Source: Paralysiella testudinis (GTDB lineage: Bacteria; Pseudomonadota; Gammaproteobacteria; Burkholderiales; Neisseriaceae). From it: a stretch of 64,000 nucleotides of DNA. Position numbers and translations under genes: made by a program. Of the stretch, positions 8,249 through 17,234 are shown in pieces. The notes under the pieces are model-generated. The model did no database searches. It saw nothing but the letters and a program-made list of their open reading frames with translations, and was not told the origin of the DNA. The stretch spans positions 1,819,385 to 1,883,384 of the forward strand of contig NZ_CP069798.1 of NCBI RefSeq assembly GCF_016894345.1, read 5' to 3'. Each line of letters starts with the position of its first letter. The stretch's first letter is position 1.

Positions 8249-9603
8249 GCATCCACCCTTTGCCTGCGGGCCAGCCCAAAGTGGCGGTAATCGGCGGCGG
8301 CTGGGCCGGTTTGGCCGCCGCCGAAGCCTTGGCCGGACAGGCCGAAGTGACGCTGTTTGAGGCGGGCAAAACCTTGGGTGGCCGCGCCCGTACGGTGGCG
8401 GCCGACAGCAATGGCTTTGATTTTCTCGACAACGGCCAGCACTTGCTGGTGGGTGCTTATCGGCAATGTTTGGCCTTGCTGGCACGCGCGGGTGTGGCCG
8501 AAGCAGACGCTTTTGTGCGTCTGCCGCTCACTTGGCATATGGCCGACGGCGTGCAATTCCAAGCCGCACGGCTGCCCAGCCCTTGGCATTTGCTGTTGGG
8601 GGTGTTGGGTGGCAAAGGCGCGGCTTGGGGCGAAAAAACCGCTTTATTGCGGCAAATGCGTGCCTTGCAACAATGGCACCGCCGCCAACAGCAAGGCGGT
8701 GCCGATGTTGATGTGGCGCAGTGGCTGCGGCAGCACGGTGTAAGCCAAAAATGGCAGCAGCAATTTTGGCAGCCTTTGGTGTGGGGCAGCCTGAATACCG
8801 ATTTGGGGCAGGCCAGCACCGCGCGTTTGGCCAATGTATTGGCCGACGGCGTGTGGCGCGAGCGCGCCCACAGCGATATGCTGATTGCCACAGGCGATTT
8901 GCAGCAAAGCTGGGTGGCGCCGGTGGCCGCTTGGGTGCAAAAACAGGGCGTGGCGGTGCACACCGGCACCCGCATCGGCACCTTGCGGTTGGCTGGCGAA
9001 AGCGATCAAATTTGGGTAGATGAGCACCCCTTTGCCCGTGTGATTGTGGCGGTGGCGCCGTATCATGTGGGCGCTTTATTGCCGCCGCAAACCCCGCCCG
9101 AATTTCAGGCAGCCTTAAATGCCTTATGCTACCGCGCCATCACCACCGTGTATCTGCGTTATCCGCAGGCACTGCCGTTGCCGCACGCCATCATCGGGTT
9201 GGCCAACGGCACGGCACAATGGCTAATTGCACGCGGCGCTTTAGGCGGCAATGCGCAAGAAGTGGCGGCGGTGGTTTCCCTGTCCGACCAATACGGCACA
9301 TTGAGCAACGAAGAGTGGATAGCGCGGGTGCATCAGGATTTATTGCGGCTGTATCCTCATTTGCCGCCGCCCGTGGCCGGGCGCACCATCACCGAAAAAC
9401 GCGCCACCATCGAAAGCCGCCCCGATATGACGCCGATTCCGCAAGCATGGCTGCGCAGCCAAGGCGTGTATCTGGCCGGAGACTATATCCACCCGCGCTA
9501 TCCGGCCACCTTGGAAGCGGCGGTGCAAAGCGGGCAGATGGCCGCGGCGGCATTGCTGGCCGATTGGCAGCAACGCCCGGTTGCTGAAATAAAACGCTTG
9601 TAA
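8245..9603 (+). CDS. hpnE: hydroxysqualene dehydroxylase HpnE
   Basis: FAD-dependent amine oxidase-like enzyme that reduces hydroxysqualene to squalene. 452 aa. An N-terminal Rossmann motif VAVIGGGWAGLAAAEAL (residues 13-29) is followed by TLGGRARTV, and the C-terminal FAD motif GVYLAGDYIHPRYPATLEAA closes the fold. It is translationally coupled to hpnD by the ATGA overlap. The in-frame sequence near 9105 (TTCAGGCAGCC) is a DUS within coding DNA. A DUS-pair terminator follows. Confidence 0.88.
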   Translation: MSIHPLPAGQPKVAVIGGGWAGLAAAEALAGQAEVTLFEAGKTLGGRARTVAADSNGFDFLDNGQHLLVGAYRQCLALLARAGVAEADAFVRLPLTWHMADGVQFQAARLPSPWHLLLGVLGGKGAAWGEKTALLRQMRALQQWHRRQQQGGADVDVAQWLRQHGVSQKWQQQFWQPLVWGSLNTDLGQASTARLANVLADGVWRERAHSDMLIATGDLQQSWVAPVAAWVQKQGVAVHTGTRIGTLRLAGESDQIWVDEHPFARVIVAVAPYHVGALLPPQTPPEFQAALNALCYRAITTVYLRYPQALPLPHAIIGLANGTAQWLIARGALGGNAQEVAAVVSLSDQYGTLSNEEWIARVHQDLLRLYPHLPPPVAGRTITEKRATIESRPDMTPIPQAWLRSQGVYLAGDYIHPRYPATLEAAVQSGQMAAAALLADWQQRPVAEIKRL

Positions 9604-9620
9604 TTAAAATCTTTATTTTA

Positions 9621-9647
9621 AGGCTGCCTGAAAGATTCAGGCAGCCT
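9621..9647 (+). terminator. DUS inverted-pair hairpin after hpnE
   Basis: AGGCTGCCTGAA-AGA-TTCAGGCAGCCT, 18 nt after the hpnE stop. The T-tail is weak (GCTTT), so partial read-through into the SDR gene is possible. Confidence 0.55.
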
Positions 9648-9665
9648 GCTTTCACAGGAAAAATC

Positions 9666-10388
9666 ATGACAACGCAACAATTAAGCGGCAAAGTGATTGT
9701 GGTCACCGGCGCATCGCAAGGCTTGGGCGCGGCGGTGGCGCGCTCGTATGCCGCCGCCGGTGCCACGGTGGTATTGGTGGCGCGGCACCAGAAAAAAATG
9801 GAAGCGGTATACGATGAAATCATGGCTGCGGGCGGGCCGGAGCCGTTTGCGGTGCGCTTGGATTTGCTCACCGCCGAGGAAAAAGAATTCGACCAATTGG
9901 CGGTAACGGTGCTGGAAGCGGCGGGGCGGATAGACGGCATTGTGCATTGCGCCAGCTATTTTTACGCACTCTCGCCCTTGATGTTCCAAACCGTGGCCGA
10001 GTGGGTGAATCAATACCGCATCAATACCGTGGCACCGATGGCGCTTACCCGTGCATTTTTACCGGCGCTGCAACAAGCCGAAGATGCTTCGGTGCTGTTT
10101 GTGGGCGAAAGCCATGGTGCCACGCCGCAAGCGTATTGGGGCGGCTTTGGTGCCTCTAAAGCGGCGCTGAATTATCTGGCGCAGGTGGCGGCAGACGAAT
10201 GGCAGCAATACCCGCAACTGCGTGCCAATGTGTTGGTGCCCGGCGCCATCAATTCACCGCAGCGCATGAAAACCCACCCCGGCGAAACCCGTGGCGAGCG
10301 CAAAGAGCTGGCCGACATTATGCCCGCCTTTGTGTATTGGATGAGCCGCGACAGCCGTGGGCGCAGTGGTGAAATTGTGTATTTATAG
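9666..10388 (+). CDS. YciK-like short-chain dehydrogenase/reductase with Tyr-to-Phe active site
   Basis: 240-aa SDR fold. The NAD(P) motif is TGASQGLG (residues 14-21), and the likely active-site Ser lies in LFVGESHG. At the catalytic YxxxK position the sequence is F161-GAS-K165, so the usual Tyr is Phe; Y157 is four residues earlier and out of register. It resembles YciK (ADIMPAFVYWMS near the C-terminus), whose substrate is unknown. The stop codon TAG (10386-10388) lies inside the left end of a Correia-like element, which therefore sets the C-terminus. A Shine-Dalgarno-like ACAGGAAAA precedes the ATG. Confidence 0.8.
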   Translation: MTTQQLSGKVIVVTGASQGLGAAVARSYAAAGATVVLVARHQKKMEAVYDEIMAAGGPEPFAVRLDLLTAEEKEFDQLAVTVLEAAGRIDGIVHCASYFYALSPLMFQTVAEWVNQYRINTVAPMALTRAFLPALQQAEDASVLFVGESHGATPQAYWGGFGASKAALNYLAQVAADEWQQYPQLRANVLVPGAINSPQRMKTHPGETRGERKELADIMPAFVYWMSRDSRGRSGEIVYL

Positions 10389-10542
10389 TGGAATGCATAA
10401 CAAAGTGCTACGGCGTTGCTGTGCCTTAGCGCAAAGCGAACGACTTTGTAAGGCGCAGACGCGCCAACAAACTCTGTTCCGTACGTGTGTACTGTCTGCG
10501 GCTTCGCGTCTTGTATCACTTTATTCTTCATTCCACTCTATA
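10384..10542. repeat. Correia-like miniature element (159 bp) overlapping the SDR stop
   Basis: TATAGTGGAATGCATAA at the left and TTCATTCCACTCTATA at the right, with the typical interior (GCGCAAAGCGAACGACTTTG). It overlaps the last 5 bp of the SDR gene. Confidence 0.75.
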
Positions 10543-10560
10543 AACGCACATACGGATATA

Positions 10561-10592
10561 AAGGCTGCCTGAAACGTGTTTCAGGCAGCCTT
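10561..10592 (+). terminator. DUS inverted-pair terminator after the SDR gene
   Basis: AAGGCTGCCTGAAAC-GT-GTTTCAGGCAGCCTT, a 15-bp perfect stem. The following 10593-10860 holds no gene I can support and presumably contains the promoter of the ABC importer. Confidence 0.7.
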
Positions 10593-10860
10593 TGGCTTAA
10601 TATAAGTAAAGAAAAAATGTTTATGGCAGTATTGCCCTGCTTGGCGCACAAATCAAAAGCAAGACGGTTAAACTGTGGCATAAAGCGGATATAAACCGCT
10701 AAATAATGCCATTTTTGATGCACTTATGCTGAATTTGGCCGCCGCCGCCGTGGTGATTTTTTATGCCGATTCCCCTATCATGCAGGCACTCGTGATGTTG
10801 GTCTTCACAAAATATTACATCTCATCACAACATCATCAATAATTATTCAGGAAACGGCAT

Positions 10861-11874
10861 ATGAAACTTTCTTTTGCATACAGCGCACTGGCCGCGCTGG
10901 TATTGGCCGCTTGTAGCCCCGCCGAGCAAAAACCGGCTGCCGAACAAGGCGCTTCGGCGGCTTCTGCTGCCGCCCCGGCGGAAGTGAAAACCGTGGCGAT
11001 TACCGCCATTGTGGAGCATCCGGCGCTGGATGCGGTACGCAAAGGCGTGATTGAAGAATTGGCCGCTCAAGGCTATAAAGAAGGCGAAAACCTGAAAATC
11101 GACTTCCAAAGCGCCCAAGGCAACACCGCCACTGCCGGCCAGATTGCCAAAAAATTTGCCGGCGACAACCCCGATGTGATTGTGGCGATTGCCACCCCCA
11201 GCGCCCAATCCATGGTGGCCGCCACCAAAACCATTCCGGTGGTGTTTTCGGCGGTAACCGATCCCGTAGCAGCCAAATTGGTGCCGAGCTGGGAAGCGTC
11301 TAAAACCAATGTTACCGGCTTGTCAGACGAATTGCCTTTGCAGCCGCAAATCGATTTGATGAAAAAAATCATCCCCAATCTGAAATCGGTGGGCTATGTT
11401 TACAGCCCCGGCGAAGTGAATTCCACCATTGTGCTCGATCAGTTGAAAACCGCACTGGATAAAGACGGCATCACCGTGGCCGCCGCACCGGCACAGCGCA
11501 CCACCGATGTGCCCACTGCCGCACGCAGCCTGAAAGGCAAGGCCGATTTGATTTACACTTCGCTCGACAACAACGTGGTTTCCGCTTATGAGTCGCTATA
11601 TAAAGTGGCGGTGGAAAACAAATTGCCGTTGGTGGCTTCCGACACCGATTCGGTAAAACGGGGTGCTGTGGCCGCTTTGGGCATCAATTACCACGATATG
11701 GGTGTGGCCACCGGCAAGGTGGTGGCACGCATTCTTAAAGGTGAGAAAGCGGGCGACATCGCGCCGCAGCGTATGGACAAGCTGGATCTCTATGTGAGCA
11801 AGAAAAATGCGGCCGAACAAGGGATTACTCTGTCTGATGCGGTATTGAAAGAAGCCAAGGAAGTGCAGGAATAA
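10861..11874 (+). CDS. ABC importer substrate-binding lipoprotein (ABC_sub_bind family)
   Basis: 337-aa lipoprotein with lipobox VLAAC (Cys18) followed by an Ala/Glu-rich linker. The body has the two-lobe fold of the ABC_sub_bind (DUF534) family, with motifs such as AIATPSAQSMV, IPVVFSAVTDPV and the conserved SDTDSVKRGAVAALGINYHDMG. Related systems take up aromatic amino acids (TrpX type), but the ligand cannot be read from sequence. The permease and ATPase follow on the same strand. A miniature element begins at the stop codon and separates it from them. GGAAACG lies before the ATG. Confidence 0.82.
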   Translation: MKLSFAYSALAALVLAACSPAEQKPAAEQGASAASAAAPAEVKTVAITAIVEHPALDAVRKGVIEELAAQGYKEGENLKIDFQSAQGNTATAGQIAKKFAGDNPDVIVAIATPSAQSMVAATKTIPVVFSAVTDPVAAKLVPSWEASKTNVTGLSDELPLQPQIDLMKKIIPNLKSVGYVYSPGEVNSTIVLDQLKTALDKDGITVAAAPAQRTTDVPTAARSLKGKADLIYTSLDNNVVSAYESLYKVAVENKLPLVASDTDSVKRGAVAALGINYHDMGVATGKVVARILKGEKAGDIAPQRMDKLDLYVSKKNAAEQGITLSDAVLKEAKEVQE

Positions 11875-12027
11875 TACCAATCCTAAAAAATAACCTAACT
11901 GCGTTGGCTCGCCTTAGCGCAAAGCGAACGATTTTGTAAGGCGCTGAAGCGCCAACAAACTCTGTTCCGTACTAGGTGTACTGTCTGCGGCTCGCCGCCT
12001 TGTTATCTTATTTTTTATGATTGGTAT
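11874..12027. repeat. miniature element of the ATACCAAT-end family, inside the ABC operon
   Basis: ATACCAATCCTAAAAAATAA at the left pairs with TTATTTTTTATGATTGGTAT at the right. The interior is Correia-like (GCGAACGATTTTGTAAGGCG) but the ends differ from TATAGTGG. A shorter relative is at 53898-54001. Confidence 0.75.
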
Positions 12028-12138
12028 AAACCAGCCTGCAAAGCCAAAAACGACATCGGCAGGGCTGCCTGAAAGCGCTGCCGGTGTTGTTTTAATTAAG
12101 AAACTGTAAAAAACCGATTTAAAGAAACCCAATTTGTT

Positions 12139-13041
12139 ATGTCTATGATTGCCCTGTTTGGCGCACTCGAAAGCGGCCTGATTTATGCGCTGGTGGCTTT
12201 GGGTGTGCTGATGTCGTTCCGCATCCTCGATTTTCCCGATTTAACCGCCGACGGCAGCTTTCCCTTGGGCGGTGCCGTGTTTGCCGTGTGCGTGGTGAAC
12301 GGCATCAATCCGTGGCTGGCCTGTGCCGCCGGTGCCGCCGCCGGGGCTTGTGCCGGTATGCTCACCGCCTGGCTGCATGTGTCGCTGAAAATCTTGCAAT
12401 TGCTGGCCAGTATTTTGGTGATGGTGGCGTTGTATTCGATTAATTTGCGCATTATGGGTGCGCCCAATGTGCCGCTGATTGGCGAGCCGAGCGTGTTTTC
12501 CGGCTTAGTGGCGGCGGATTACAGCAATCAATTCTGGGTACAGCCCTTGGTGATTTTGGGTTTTGTGGTGGCGGCTAAATTATTGTTAGACTGGTTTTTT
12601 TCCACCGAAGCCGGTTTATCGATGCGCGCCACCGGTGCCAATGCGCGCATGGCGCGGGCGCAGGGCGTGGGCACTTCGCGCATGATTATCATCGGCATGG
12701 CCATTTCCAATGCCTTGATTGCACTGGCCGGGGCTTTGTTTGTGCAAACCCAGGGCGGGGCGGATATTTCTATCGGCATCGGCACCATTGTGGTGGGTTT
12801 GGCGGCGGTGATTATCGGCGAAACGCTGATTCCGGCCAAACGCATCGTGCTGATTACGCTGGCGGTGATTGTGGGTGCGGTGCTCTACCGCCTGTTTATC
12901 GCCCTGGCGCTGGGCAGCGACACCTTGCGCGGCATCGGTTTCGGTCCGCAAGACCTTAACCTGATTACCGCCGTGCTGGTGGTGCTGGCTTTACGCCTGC
13001 CGTATATCAAACGCTATTTTCACAGGAAAAAAACATCATGA
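12139..13041 (+). CDS. ABC importer permease
   Basis: 300-aa polytopic inner-membrane protein with about eight hydrophobic segments. It belongs to the BPD_transp_2 (LivH-like) permease group that accompanies ABC_sub_bind proteins: the N-terminus has ALESGLIYALVALGVLMSFR and the middle has the coupling-helix-like GLSMRATGANARMARAQGVG. It lies 264 bp after the binding-protein gene because of an inserted miniature element and overlaps the ATPase gene by 4 bp (ATGA at 13038). Confidence 0.82.
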   Translation: MSMIALFGALESGLIYALVALGVLMSFRILDFPDLTADGSFPLGGAVFAVCVVNGINPWLACAAGAAAGACAGMLTAWLHVSLKILQLLASILVMVALYSINLRIMGAPNVPLIGEPSVFSGLVAADYSNQFWVQPLVILGFVVAAKLLLDWFFSTEAGLSMRATGANARMARAQGVGTSRMIIIGMAISNALIALAGALFVQTQGGADISIGIGTIVVGLAAVIIGETLIPAKRIVLITLAVIVGAVLYRLFIALALGSDTLRGIGFGPQDLNLITAVLVVLALRLPYIKRYFHRKKTS

Positions 13042-13832
13042 TGCGTGCACAAAACCTGCGGCTGACGTTCAACCCGGGCACGCCGATTGAAAACCCGGCC
13101 TTGCGCGGCTTAAGCCTCAACATCAACGACGGCGAATTTGTTACCGTGATTGGCTCCAACGGCGCGGGCAAATCCACATTTCTGAACGCCATCAGCGGCG
13201 ACACCATGGTGGATTCGGGCAGTATTCTGATTAACGGCCAAGACGTTACCCGCCAAGCGGCACACAAACGTGCGCCGCTGGTGGCGCGGGTGTTTCAAGA
13301 CCCGATGGCGGGCACTTGCGAAGCGCTGAGCATTGAAGAAAACATGGCGCTAGCTTACAACCGTGGCCGCCAGCGCGGCCTGAGGCTGGCTTTGAACAGC
13401 GCCAACCGCGCCTTATTCCGCGACAAATTGGCCATTTTGAAGCTGGGCTTGGAAAACCGCCTCACCGACCGCATGGGCTTGCTCTCCGGCGGCCAGCGCC
13501 AAGCCGTCAGCCTGTTGATGGCTTCTTTGCAGCCCTCCAAAATCTTGCTGCTCGACGAACACACCGCCGCGCTCGACCCCAAAACCGCCGCCTTTGTGTT
13601 GGAATTAACCGACCGCATCGTGACCGAAGGCAAGCTCACCGCCATGATGGTGACCCACTCCATGCGCCAAGCCTTGGATCACGGCCAGCGCACTGTGATG
13701 CTGCACCAAGGCCAAGTGGTGCTGGATGTGGCGGGCGAACAACGCGCAGGCATGGACGTGCCCGATTTGCTGCACCTGTTTGAACAAACCCGCGGCGAAA
13801 AAGTATCGGACGATGCCTTGTTGTTAAGCTAG
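13038..13832 (+). CDS. ABC importer ATP-binding protein
   Basis: 264-aa nucleotide-binding subunit that powers the preceding permease. Walker A is GSNGAGKS at residues 39-46, the signature is LLSGGQRQAVSLL, Walker B is ILLLDEHTAALD and the H-loop is VTHSMRQ. The EHTAALD form is typical of ATPases of ABC_sub_bind importers. It is translationally coupled to the permease and followed by a DUS-pair terminator. Confidence 0.87.
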   Translation: MMRAQNLRLTFNPGTPIENPALRGLSLNINDGEFVTVIGSNGAGKSTFLNAISGDTMVDSGSILINGQDVTRQAAHKRAPLVARVFQDPMAGTCEALSIEENMALAYNRGRQRGLRLALNSANRALFRDKLAILKLGLENRLTDRMGLLSGGQRQAVSLLMASLQPSKILLLDEHTAALDPKTAAFVLELTDRIVTEGKLTAMMVTHSMRQALDHGQRTVMLHQGQVVLDVAGEQRAGMDVPDLLHLFEQTRGEKVSDDALLLS

Positions 13833-13854
13833 CGCGGTTTGGATAAATCAGTAT

Positions 13855-13897
13855 AAGGCTGCCTGAAATGATTTAAGCACCGGTTTCAGGCAGCCTT
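13855..13897 (+). terminator. DUS inverted-pair terminator after the ABC operon
   Basis: AAGGCTGCCTGAAA and TTTCAGGCAGCCTT with a 15-nt loop, 22 nt after the ATPase stop. Confidence 0.6.
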
Positions 13898-13944
13898 ATA
13901 TATTGCTTTTGCCGTACAATCGCCGTTTTCACCGAATGCCGCCC

Positions 13945-14526
13945 ATGTCTGCCAAACTGATTGCTTTTAATAAACCCTATGGGGTTATCTGCCAGTTCAG
14001 CCAACACGAAAAACACCCCAGTCTTAAGCAATATATCGATGTGGCCGATGTTTATCCCGCCGGCCGCCTCGATACCGACAGCGAAGGCCTGCTGTTGCTC
14101 ACCGACAACGGCGCTTTGCAGGCCAAAATTGCCCACCCCAAACACAAACTAACCAAAACCTACTGGGCGCAGCTGGAAGGCCGCCCTGATGCAGCGGCTT
14201 TGGCGCAGCTGCAACAAGGCGTGGATTTGGGCGATTTTATTACCGAGCCTGCGCAAATCAGGCTGCCTGAAGCCGATGAAATCGCCCGGCTGTGGCCACG
14301 CCAGCCGCCCATCCGTGTGCGCCAAACCGTGCCGGATTTTTGGCTGGAAATCCGCATCAGCGAAGGCAAAAACCGCCAAGTGCGGCGCATGTGCGCACGG
14401 GTAGGGCTGCCGTGTTTGCGCTTGGTGCGCGTGGCCATCGGCGGCGTTAGCCTGTTTGACCCGCCTTTGGCGCTGGGGCAATGGCGGGAAGTGTCGCCGC
14501 CAAGCGTGTGGCAGCGCGGCGCTTGA
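13945..14526 (+). CDS. rluE: 23S rRNA pseudouridine synthase, RluE-like
   Basis: RsuA-family pseudouridine synthase without an S4 domain, as in RluE, which modifies U2457 of 23S rRNA in E. coli. Motif II is PAGRLDTDSEGLLLL with catalytic Asp43, and motif III is ISEGKNRQVRRMCARVGLPC. I chose ATG 13945 (MSAKLIAFNKPYG) because the fold starts at once there; ATG 13936 and 13903 are upstream in frame. A DUS (GGCTGCCTGAA) lies in the coding sequence near 14270. Confidence 0.82.
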   Translation: MSAKLIAFNKPYGVICQFSQHEKHPSLKQYIDVADVYPAGRLDTDSEGLLLLTDNGALQAKIAHPKHKLTKTYWAQLEGRPDAAALAQLQQGVDLGDFITEPAQIRLPEADEIARLWPRQPPIRVRQTVPDFWLEIRISEGKNRQVRRMCARVGLPCLRLVRVAIGGVSLFDPPLALGQWREVSPPSVWQRGA

Positions 14527-14590
14527 TGGCATCGGCCACATTGGGCTGTGGTATTTATCCGCTGCCAACGCCTACCCAACGCGCTTTACC

Positions 14591-14619
14591 TTGACAGGCC
14601 GCTATGGCAAGTCTAGAAT
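14591..14619 (+). promoter_or_regulatory. sigma-70-type promoter for rho
   Basis: TTGACA (14591-14596) and TAGAAT (14614-14619) are separated by exactly 17 bp. Transcription should start near 14626, giving a leader of about 200 nt before rho. A long leader fits known rho autoregulation, but no attenuator was identified. A DUS lies in the leader near 14740. Confidence 0.7.
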
Positions 14620-14830
14620 TCAGCGCGTTGGCCAAATCTGCTTATGAGCTGTATTTCTGCAAATTTCATCGGCCAATGCCCCAAACCCGAATCTGCTCAC
14701 CTTATCCCCCATCCGCTTAACTATTCAGCCCGCCGCCGTTTTCAGGCAGCCTGTGCTGTTGTGCGGTGTTTGTTGGTGGCCAAATCCCATTCTTAAATCA
14801 TCATTCCTCTCTTGAGATTTCTCTAAACCT

Positions 14831-16090
14831 ATGCACGTTTCCGAACTACAAACCCAACACGTTTCCAAACTTCTGGACATGGCCGAAGAGCTGGGCATTG
14901 AAAATGCCAACCGCCTGCGCAAACAAGACCTTGTCTTTGCCATTGTGCGCCTGCTAATGAAAAAAGGCGAAGCCTTTACCTGCTCCGGCACACTGGAAAT
15001 CCTGCCCGACGGCTTTGGCTTTTTGCGCAGCATGGACACCTCTTATCTGGCCAGCCCGGATGATATTTATGTTTCACCCAGCCAAATCCGCCGCTTTAAT
15101 CTGCACACCGGCGACACCATCGAAGGCAGCGTGCGCGTACCCAAAGACAACGAGCGCTATTTTGCGCTGGTGCGGCTGGACAAAATCAACGGCGACGACC
15201 CGGAAGTATGCAAACACAAAATTCTGTTTGAAAACTTAACACCCCTGTTTCCCACTAAGCAATTTGCGCTGGAGCGCGACATCCGCGCCGAAGAAAACAT
15301 CACCAGCCGCGCCATTGATTTGATTTCGCCCATCGGTCGCGGCCAACGCGCCTTGCTGGTGGCACCGCCCAAAACCGGTAAAACCGTGATGCTGCAAAAC
15401 ATTGCCCACGCCATCACCGCCAACTATCCCGATGTGGAATTGATTGTGCTGCTGATTGACGAGCGCCCGGAAGAAGTCACCGAAATGACCCGCTCCGTGC
15501 GCGGCGAAGTGGTGTCGTCCACCTTCGACGAGCCGGCCACACGCCATGTACAAGTGGCCGAAATGGTGCTGGAAAAAGCCAAGCGCTTGGTGGAGCACAA
15601 AAAAGACGTGGTGATTCTGCTTGATTCCATCACCCGCCTGGCGCGCGCCTACAACACCGTGGTGCCCGCATCCGGCAAAATCCTTACCGGTGGTGTGGAT
15701 GCCAACGCATTGCACCGCCCCAAACGCTTCTTCGGCGCGGCACGCAATGTGGAAGAGGGTGGCTCGCTCACCATCATCGCCACCGCCTTGGTAGACACCG
15801 GCAGCCGCATGGATGATGTGATTTACGAGGAATTCAAAGGCACCGGCAATATGGAATTGCACCTGGATCGCCGCATGGCCGAAAAACGCCTATTTCCCGC
15901 CATCAACATCAACCGCTCCGGCACCCGCCGCGAAGAATTGCTGGTTTCCAACGAGCAGTTGCAAAAAATGTGGCTGCTGCGCAAATTCTTGCACCCGATG
16001 GACGACATCGAAGCGATGGAGTTTTTGGTCGACAAACTCAAAGCCTCCAAAACCAATGCCGACTTTTTCGATTTGATGCGCAGCAAATAA
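14831..16090 (+). CDS. rho: transcription termination factor Rho
   Basis: Hexameric RNA helicase that ends transcription at unstructured C-rich RNA. 419 aa. The N-terminal Rho_N helices are about residues 1-45. The OSB RNA-binding fold is about 50-125 (LPDGFGFLR). The RecA-like ATPase has Walker A PPKTGKT (about 179-185), Walker [17 protein letters not shown] and the Q/R loops ([21 protein letters not shown] in two parts). The start [15 protein letters not shown] matches neisserial Rho from memory. It is expressed from its own promoter and ends in a DUS-pair terminator shared with the convergent DUF1841 gene. Confidence 0.96.
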   Translation: MHVSELQTQHVSKLLDMAEELGIENANRLRKQDLVFAIVRLLMKKGEAFTCSGTLEILPDGFGFLRSMDTSYLASPDDIYVSPSQIRRFNLHTGDTIEGSVRVPKDNERYFALVRLDKINGDDPEVCKHKILFENLTPLFPTKQFALERDIRAEENITSRAIDLISPIGRGQRALLVAPPKTGKTVMLQNIAHAITANYPDVELIVLLIDERPEEVTEMTRSVRGEVVSSTFDEPATRHVQVAEMVLEKAKRLVEHKKDVVILLDSITRLARAYNTVVPASGKILTGGVDANALHRPKRFFGAARNVEEGGSLTIIATALVDTGSRMDDVIYEEFKGTGNMELHLDRRMAEKRLFPAININRSGTRREELLVSNEQLQKMWLLRKFLHPMDDIEAMEFLVDKLKASKTNADFFDLMRSK

Positions 16091-16114
16091 ACCGTTTGGC
16101 GATTTGTATGGCAT

Positions 16115-16155
16115 AAAAGGCTGCCTGAAAGCATAAAACTTTCAGGCAGCCTTTT
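16115..16155. terminator. bidirectional DUS-pair terminator between rho and the DUF1841 gene
   Basis: AAAAGGCTGCCTGAAAG and its complement CTTTCAGGCAGCCTTTT flank a 7-nt loop. A-tract and T-tract on either side suit both directions. Confidence 0.75.
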
Positions 16156-16174
16156 GTATTGCCGTTAAGTGGCG

Positions 16175-16678
16175 TTAATTCTTATCTGCCGGCGGCGTTT
16201 GTTGCGCCACTTCATGCGGATTCAACCGCGCCTCGTCTTCTTGTCCCAAATCCACCAAACGGCGCAAGCGCGTCATATACGCATTCACATCCAAGCCTTG
16301 GCCATAGCGCTGCGCCTGCCACAGTGTCTCGGCCAGTGCCTCCATCATTTCATGCTCAGCGGCCACCCAATCGTCATTGTGTTTGGCACACAAGCGGCGG
16401 TGAATGTCGGCAATGCCAAACGGCTGGTCAATCGCGGCTTGTTCCTGTATCGACAAATGCAAAGACAAATGCAAAAAAGGATTGGTTTCGCCTTGTTCCG
16501 GCGTCCAATTGTGATCCAAATAGCGGTCGATGTGGTTGAGATAATGCGCGTATTCCGGATGCGCCTCCATAATGCGCAAAGCCTTGTGTTGCAAAGCATC
16601 GAGCAAATGTGGCTGTTGGCGCAGTTGCCAAACATGGCCGAAAAAGCGGCGCACATCGGTGGTGTTAACGTCGTACAT
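16175..16678 (-). CDS. DUF1841 family protein
   Basis: 167-aa soluble protein of unknown function, typical of beta-proteobacteria. The DUF1841 hallmark NPFLHLSLHLSIQEQ and downstream HEMMEALAETLWQAQR are present; their histidines and glutamates suggest metal binding, but this is unproven. It is convergent with rho and divergent from ssrA. GGAATCC precedes the ATG at 16678. Confidence 0.75.
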   Translation of the reverse strand: MYDVNTTDVRRFFGHVWQLRQQPHLLDALQHKALRIMEAHPEYAHYLNHIDRYLDHNWTPEQGETNPFLHLSLHLSIQEQAAIDQPFGIADIHRRLCAKHNDDWVAAEHEMMEALAETLWQAQRYGQGLDVNAYMTRLRRLVDLGQEDEARLNPHEVAQQTPPADKN

Positions 16679-16816
16679 GGCGGATTCCTGTTAAGCAAGC
16701 CTTATTTAAGGCTGAATTATACGGTACGGCACCGCACAACCCAATGTGATACGGCGTTTTGCACCGATTTACTGATTGCCGGAATAGATTGGCTATCTTT
16801 GCCCGCACAAGCAAGG

Positions 16817-16822
16817 TATAAT
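16817..16822 (+). promoter_or_regulatory. -10 element of the ssrA promoter
   Basis: A perfect TATAAT lies 15 bp before the mature tmRNA 5' end. No good -35 is seen at 16-18 bp spacing; TTGGCT at 16789 is 22 bp away. Confidence 0.5.
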
Positions 16823-16836
16823 CGCCATTCCTATCT

Positions 16837-17197
16837 GGGGGCGATTTTGGTTTCGACGGGGGTTGCGAAGCAGATGCGGGCATACCGGGATTTCAGACTC
16901 CCGTAAAACACTGAACTTAAATATTCGCAAACGACGAATCTTACGCATTGGCCGCTTAAGGCCTGCCGTTGCAACAGTTGGCCTGTGGGCTGTGTAGGGT
17001 AAAACCTACGGCAACGTCTCTTACATAGGCTGGTTTGCCGCCGGGTTACTTGGCGGTAAACAAGACTTAAGGTAACTGGTTTTCAGGCAGCCCGTCTGTC
17101 GGCGGCTTGGAAATAAGATTTAATTGGCAAGACTAAGTATGTAGAACGCTTTGTAGAGGACTTGCGGACGGGGGTTCGATTCCCCCCGCCTCCACCA
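16837..17197 (+). ncRNA. ssrA: transfer-messenger RNA (tmRNA)
   Basis: Rescues stalled ribosomes together with SmpB. The 5' GGGGGCGATTTTGGTTTCGACGG and the 3' GGGTTCGATTCC plus CCGCCTCCACCA form the tRNA-like domain, with 5' GGGGGCG pairing to 3' CGCCTCC. The tag frame at 16927-16959 reads ANDESYALAA then TAA. CCA is encoded. A near-match DUS (TTCAGGCAGCCC) lies at 17082-17093. A 29-kb island is integrated at its 3' end and leaves the gene intact. Confidence 0.96.
17163..17183. repeat. attL core of the ssrA island
   Basis: TGCGGACGGGGGTTC-G-ATTCC, the tmRNA T-arm. It is repeated with one mismatch (G to A) at 46227-46247. Confidence 0.75.
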
Positions 17198-17203
17198 ATA
17201 TTG

Positions 17204-17234
17204 AAACCCCAACCGTTCTCGGTTGGGGTTTTTT
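17204..17234 (+). terminator. terminator of tmRNA, island-derived
   Basis: AAACCCCAACCG-TTCT-CGGTTGGGGTTTTTT begins 7 nt after CCA. It lies on the island side of attL, so integration supplies ssrA with this terminator. The rest of 17235-17510 holds no gene I can support. Confidence 0.85.
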
